A stretch of DNA of 35,693 bases from NCBI GenBank assembly GCA_018000295.1, contig JAGNKE010000025.1, positions 1 to 35,693 on the forward strand. Direction: 5' to 3'. Each line of letters starts with the position of its first letter. Within the stretch, counting starts at the first letter, position 1. This document shows, piece after piece, positions 33,007-35,693 of the stretch. The position numbers were made by a program, and so were the translations under genes. The notes below the pieces were generated by a model. It had not been told where the DNA came from, made no database searches, and saw only the letters and a list, made by a program, of their open reading frames with translations. The stretch comes from Alphaproteobacteria bacterium. Its GTDB lineage: Bacteria; Pseudomonadota; Alphaproteobacteria; Micavibrionales; Micavibrionaceae.

Positions 33007-33573
33007 TCAGGGGCCGCAACACGGCCCCTTTTTTATGCCTGCATTCGTAGTATTCCACGGCGCCTTCTTGAGCACCATCGCCAGCCCGCAAAATCCCGTA
33101 TACCCCGCGAAAAACAACGCCCCGCCGATCAGACCCGCGAGAACAAACCCGAGCATGATCCCCGAAAACCCGAGCAGCACCAGAAACGCCACCATGGCCC
33201 CGGCGATCATCTGCACCTGCCGGAAAATGGAAAATCGCGGCACAGGGCCAAGGGAAACCGTCGGCAACCCCGCCTCCTTCCACGCGGTGATCCCGCCGGT
33301 GATATTGTAAATCTCATGGGAAAAATCCTGCGAACCCCCGACGACCGCGCAGGCCTGCTGCCCCCGCCCGCCTTTCAGACAATGAAACAAAACCTTCCGG
33401 CTTTGCGGGATCTTCAGAGTCTCCGCCACCCGTTCCACCGATGCCAGCGGCACCGAATGGGCATAGACAATATGCTCCTGCGCGAACTCGTCCGGCTCCC
33501 GCACATCAATCAAAACGGCGTCCCCCGCCGCAAGCCACGCAGCAGCATCTTGAACCGAAATGGTCTTAGTCAT
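33007..33573 (-). CDS. Rhodanese domain protein with DUF2892 membrane tail
   Basis: A 188-residue protein starting at the ATG at 33573, eight bases after AAGGAG. Residues about 5-107 are a rhodanese domain with catalytic Cys65 in FHCLKGGRGQQAC. Residues about 113-172 are a DUF2892 (YgaP-like) unit with two hydrophobic helices (AGAMVAFLVLLGFSGIMLGFVLAGLIGGALFF). YgaP-type proteins carry persulfide sulfur at the inner membrane. It overlaps the BigR-like regulator by eight bases, so it is that regulator's likely target. Its last codons (GPCCGP) coincide with the terminator hairpin of the convergent TPR gene. Confidence 0.87.
   Translation of the reverse strand: MTKTISVQDAAAWLAAGDAVLIDVREPDEFAQEHIVYAHSVPLASVERVAETLKIPQSRKVLFHCLKGGRGQQACAVVGGSQDFSHEIYNITGGITAWKEAGLPTVSLGPVPRFSIFRQVQMIAGAMVAFLVLLGFSGIMLGFVLAGLIGGALFFAGYTGFCGLAMVLKKAPWNTTNAGIKKGPCCGP
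33010..33034 (+). terminator. Rho-independent terminator of the TadD-like gene
   Basis: Perfect seven-base stem GGGGCCG / CGGCCCC (33010-33016 and 33022-33028) with loop CAACA, followed by six T (33029-33034). It lies inside the 3' end of the convergent rhodanese ORF. Confidence 0.88.
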
Positions 33574-33877
33574 AGGTCTTCTCCTTACAGAATGAGTCAT
33601 AAAGTGTTTGCATGATCTTCAGGACCGCCTCATGCGCGATGCGGTAATAAAGCGTCCGGTGGTCCCGCCGGAAATCGACGATCCCCTCGTCCTTGAGCTT
33701 GTTCAGGTGCTGCGACATGGAGGTCTGCGCGATCCCCGTCGCCTCAATGAGAGCGCCCACGCTCTTCTCGCCGTCTGCCAACTGGCAGAGGATCAAAAGC
33801 CGCTGCGGATTCGCCAGACCCTTGAGAAACCCGGCGGCCTCGTCGGCCTTCTCCTGCATTTTATCCATGACGTCCAT
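33566..33877 (-). CDS. ArsR-family regulator, BigR/SqrR-like
   Basis: A 103-residue winged-helix repressor (ATG at 33877 behind AGGTG; a GTG three bases earlier is the alternative). HTH and wing are clear: GLANPQRLLILCQLADGEKSVGALIEATGIAQTSMSQHLNKLKDEGIVDFRRDHRTLYYRI. Two cysteines sit where BigR and SqrR have their sulfide-sensing pair: one in LILCQLADGEKS (about 31) and one in LYDSFCKE (about 97). Those regulators release DNA when the pair forms a polysulfide or disulfide link. The downstream overlapping rhodanese gene and the divergent AhpD-like gene fit persulfide/redox control. The 14-base palindrome upstream is the probable operator. Confidence 0.85.
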   Translation of the reverse strand: MDVMDKMQEKADEAAGFLKGLANPQRLLILCQLADGEKSVGALIEATGIAQTSMSQHLNKLKDEGIVDFRRDHRTLYYRIAHEAVLKIMQTLYDSFCKEKTYD

Positions 33878-33897
33878 CACACACCTGAAAACAGTTC

Positions 33898-33927
33898 TTT
33901 ACATTTCATATTTTTATGATATCATAA
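33898..33927 (+). promoter_or_regulatory. Promoter and palindromic operator between BigR-like and AhpD-like genes
   Basis: TTTACA (33898-33903), a 16-base spacer and TATCAT (33920-33925) form a promoter toward the AhpD-like gene. The perfect palindrome TTATGATATCATAA (33914-33927) covers the -10, so a bound repressor would block polymerase. Confidence 0.55.
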
Positions 33928-33956
33928 TTATATAAATTGTAAAGGAGAAAAAAACC

Positions 33957-34307
33957 ATGTCCAAAGACTATAAGGGAATCACCAAGGATATCTCTCAATA
34001 TATAGGAGAGCTTAAGAAACTGGCCCCCGACGCGATGCAGGGCTTCTATGCCCTCTCCAAGAACGCCACCGCCGACGGCACATTAAGCGAAAAGACCAAG
34101 GAATTTATCGCCCTCGCCATCGGCATCACCCAGCGCTGCGACGGCTGCATCGGCTTCCACGCCAAGGCCTTGCAGAAACTCGGCGCCACCAAGGAGGAAA
34201 TCGCCGAAGTGGCCGCCATGTGCGTCTATATGGGCGGCGGCCCCGCTTTGATGTACGCGGCGGACGCGCTGCGCGCCTTCGATCAGTTCAGCGCCACTGA
34301 ATCCTAG
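33957..34307 (+). CDS. Carboxymuconolactone decarboxylase / AhpD-like protein
   Basis: A 116-residue all-helical protein of the AhpD-like superfamily. The redox motif is complete: CDGCIGFH with Cys61, Cys64 and His68, embedded in LALAIGITQRCDGCIGFHAKALQKLGATKEEIAEVAAM. AAAGGAG lies 12 bases upstream of the ATG. Such proteins act as peroxidases or disulfide reductases and are frequent near sulfur or peroxide regulators. It diverges from the BigR-like regulator and rhodanese, which supports a thiol-stress role over aromatic-ring degradation. A terminator follows directly. Confidence 0.9.
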   Translation: MSKDYKGITKDISQYIGELKKLAPDAMQGFYALSKNATADGTLSEKTKEFIALAIGITQRCDGCIGFHAKALQKLGATKEEIAEVAAMCVYMGGGPALMYAADALRAFDQFSATES

Positions 34308-34308
34308 G

Positions 34309-34333
34309 AAAAGGGGCGTCTAGCCCCTTTTTT
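34309..34333 (+). terminator. Rho-independent terminator of the AhpD-like gene
   Basis: Stem GGGGC / GCCCC (34313-34317 and 34323-34327), extended by AAAA pairing with the T-run, loop GTCTA, and six T (34328-34333). Confidence 0.88.
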
Positions 34334-34441
34334 CACGACAAAAACATAAGATAATTCTAATTTAAATCAGTAAGTTACATATAAATCTGGAATAAAAGTA
34401 CAAAAGGATATAAAATAGCCTTTTATTTTTACATAAAAAAT

Positions 34442-34447
34442 TATAAT
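34442..34447 (+). promoter_or_regulatory. Possible -10 element of the unknown Pro/Ala-tail gene
   Basis: A perfect TATAAT in the context AAAATTATAATGTC, 46 bases before the start. No convincing -35 is found 16-18 bases upstream. The context resembles the -10 region of the amidase gene (AAAATTATAATAGCC). Confidence 0.35.
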
Positions 34448-34493
34448 GTCTCGCGTTATAGTCTAAGAAATTTGAGAATTTAGGGGTAAAAAA

Positions 34494-35069
34494 ATGGCTG
34501 AACAGATAGCGGATAAATACAATCCAAACGAATTGAACGCGGCCGTCGGCTTGGCGGCACGGTTGCAGGCAGGAACGATCACGGAAGGCAGTTTCCTGAA
34601 AGTCACCCTTCCCGGCACAAGGGAAACGGTTGATCTCAAAGTCCTCAAGGTCGGAAAAATCGACCCGGATATTCTGGCCGCAAGCGAGATGGTCGATCCC
34701 AAAACGCAGGACCGCCCGCCCATGCCCGGAATGCTGCTGGATTACAGCCCGATAGCCGGTCCGGCCGCAGCCGGAGCCTCGAACACGGTCGCGGTCACCT
34801 TCAATCCCACTGAAAAAATCCCCGCTGCTTCGGCTGGAGCCCTGAGGAATTTGAATGTCATCCCCGACCTCGTGGACTCTTACGTCACCAAATTCGGCAG
34901 CAACGAAATTCCGCGGATGAACTTGAAATTCTCCTACGGCGATAAACTGCCCGAAGTTCTGCCCGCAACCCGCGAGGAATTCAAGACCATCGGCATGGAT
35001 GCCGCAGCAGCAGCAGTTCCAGCAGCAGCCCCCGCCGGAACGCAGCCCGCCCCCGCCCCGGTTAGATAG
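34494..35069 (+). CDS. Protein of unknown function with a Pro/Ala tail
   Basis: A 191-residue soluble protein with an AGGGG ribosome-binding site seven bases upstream. It has a helical start (NPNELNAAVGLAARLQAG), a beta-rich region (FLKVTLPGTRETVDLKVLKVGK), a middle with conserved-looking Pro/Asp turns (PPMPGMLLDYSPIAG), and residues 125-165 carrying VDSYVTKFGSNEIPRMNLKFSYGDKLPEVLP. The last 22 residues are Ala/Pro only in character (AAAAAVPAAAPAG..). No signal peptide, membrane helix or known motif is visible. The tail style and promoter context resemble those of the two peptidoglycan hydrolases in this window, but no shared domain is evident. Confidence 0.65.
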   Translation: MAEQIADKYNPNELNAAVGLAARLQAGTITEGSFLKVTLPGTRETVDLKVLKVGKIDPDILAASEMVDPKTQDRPPMPGMLLDYSPIAGPAAAGASNTVAVTFNPTEKIPAASAGALRNLNVIPDLVDSYVTKFGSNEIPRMNLKFSYGDKLPEVLPATREEFKTIGMDAAAAAVPAAAPAGTQPAPAPVR

Positions 35070-35075
35070 GGAGAA

Positions 35076-35103
35076 AAAAAGGTCATAAGGTTTGGGCCTT
35101 TTT
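35076..35103 (+). terminator. Rho-independent terminator of the Pro/Ala-tail gene
   Basis: AAAAAGGTC (35076-35084) pairs with GGCCTTTTT (35095-35103) through a ten-base loop, one T-G pair included, and ends in the T-run. Confidence 0.72.
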
Positions 35104-35230
35104 GGTGTCGCATCCACCACGTCGCACACAGAGCCTAACTAAACCGACTAAACAGTCCGCCTATATGCACTCAAACACGAGAATTAACAATAGCTACACA
35201 GTCCGGGCTAGCTTCAGAAAACTTCCAGTC

Positions 35231-35570
35231 TTAATCGCGCTCAAGAGAGGCATTCTTCTCTGCTATCTTTCTGTTCGTCTCAACAAAATCACTTGCTTCC
35301 TGTATGGCGGCACCAATGTCACCCCTCAACTTTTCAGGATCGACATTTCTCAGCCGTTTCAGTAATAGCTCGGCCTCACCATATTCATTGCGATCTATCC
35401 CAACATACGGGGTATCGTATATATCAACATTGGAAAAGACACGCGGCCTATTAGTATAATTGCGAGGATCAGTACCCTCAGGTTTCGAGGCTTTATTGAT
35501 CGCCTCCTTAACCCGCATTGCGAATACTTCACCTTTTTGATCATACATATGGCCATGATACTCCACACTA
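35231..35570 (-). pseudogene. Unknown ORF truncated at its 5' end by an IS5-family element
   Basis: An open frame on the minus strand ending at the TAA at 35231-35233. The formal start (TTG at 35584) lies inside the IS end, and a stop sits directly upstream in frame; internal ATG codons at 35548 and 35515 lack ribosome-binding sites. I therefore read it as the 3' part of a gene interrupted at about 35570. About 113 codons remain, helical and charged, with NYTNRPRVFSNVDIYDTPYVGIDRNE in the middle and a Lys/Glu-rich helix at the end. No family is recognised. Confidence 0.5.
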
Positions 35571-35693
35571 GGCTCCAGACTCAATTAGCCCAGTAAGCGA
35601 TGGTAGCTGCAATACAGAGTGCTGCCATGAAATTACGGGAGAGTTTGTCGTATCGTGTTGCTATACGTCGGAAATCTTTGAGCCGACAAAACA
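35571..35693 (-). mobile_element. End of an IS5-family insertion sequence (partial)
   Basis: The transposase 3' end is followed after 10 bases by CTAG (35568-35571), a target seen in some IS5-family groups. Read inward on the plus strand, the element end would be GGCTCCAGACTCAATTAG. The other end is outside the window, so boundary and group (IS427/IS870-like) are inferred. Confidence 0.6.
35581..35693 (-). CDS. IS5-family transposase, C-terminal fragment
   Basis: The last 36 codons of a transposase, entering from beyond the window and ending at the TGA at 35583-35581. The peptide reads RLKDFRRIATRYDKLSRNF then MAALCIAATIAYWAN. This is the hallmark IS5-family (IS427-like) C-terminus, with the R-R-I-A-T-R-Y-D-K motif after the catalytic Glu and a small hydrophobic end. 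The N-terminal part and the DDE catalytic residues lie outside the window. It seems to have been inserted into the adjoining ORF. Confidence 0.85.
   Translation of the reverse strand, partial: FCRLKDFRRIATRYDKLSRNFMAALCIAATIAYWAN

Noticed and set aside
1..35693. CRISPR array or long tandem repeats
   Set aside because: No regularly spaced repeats were seen on reading the intergenic regions.

Overview
The window looks like a chromosomal contig of a free-living Gram-negative alphaproteobacterium. The evidence is a CpdR-type response regulator, a CckA-like hybrid histidine kinase, Tad/Cpa-type pilus accessory proteins, an OprB-type porin, a YjbH-type outer-membrane protein, GC-rich coding sequence (near 60% in the stretches I counted), and a tRNA gene with encoded CCA. 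Several large peptidoglycan hydrolases without signal peptides would fit a Micavibrio-like lineage, but that placement is only a guess. Both ends of the window fall inside transposase genes: an IS1595-family 3' end on the left and an IS5-family 3' end on the right. The contig was therefore probably broken at repeated insertion sequences.

Layout. 1-130: IS1595-family remnant that seems to have cut into the 3' end of a small membrane protein gene. 105-6227 (minus strand): hybrid histidine kinase, CheY-like regulator, glpD, glpK and the truncated membrane protein, which reads as a glycerol catabolism block behind a two-component pair. 6393-7733: YjbH-like outer-membrane protein. 7740-10227: malonyl-CoA-decarboxylase-like protein, DUF4259 protein and SUKH-like protein. 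10228-10418: a spacer I cannot explain. 10419-13114 (minus): rluD coupled by ATGA overlap to a secreted propeller-like protein. 13168-16790: GT4 glycosyltransferase, CpdR, a three-domain cell-wall amidase and tRNA-Val(GAC). 16903-20447: a divergent kinase-fold protein, a PhnB/VOC protein and a peptidoglycan-binding plus lambda-R-like (GH104) lytic transglycosylase. 20470-23232: a fusion of an NMN-adenylyltransferase-like domain with an extended SDR, then two small genes. 23229-26882: membrane-anchored PCMT, OprB porin, a DCC-DUF4166 fusion and a divergent ArsR regulator with a clear dyad operator. 26883-27941: a lower-GC unknown gene followed by a second, degenerate copy of the ArsR 3' end. 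27943-30205 (minus): CDP-alcohol phosphatidyltransferase, cdsA and plsC, a phospholipid-synthesis operon resembling ynbAB. 30263-32982: saccharopine-dehydrogenase-like oxidoreductase, then a CpaC N-domain protein and a TadD-like lipoprotein. 33007-34333: BigR-like ArsR regulator plus rhodanese, divergent from an AhpD-like protein, likely a persulfide/redox response unit. 34494-35693: an unknown protein with a Pro/Ala tail and an IS5-truncated ORF.

The most promising places for something undescribed are the adenylyltransferase-SDR fusion (20470-22536), the kinase-fold protein (16903-18003), the pair of signal-less modular peptidoglycan hydrolases (14763-16628 and 18723-20447), and the ArsR/DCC-DUF4166 locus with its duplicated remnant (25430-27941). 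No CRISPR array, rRNA or intact prophage was seen.
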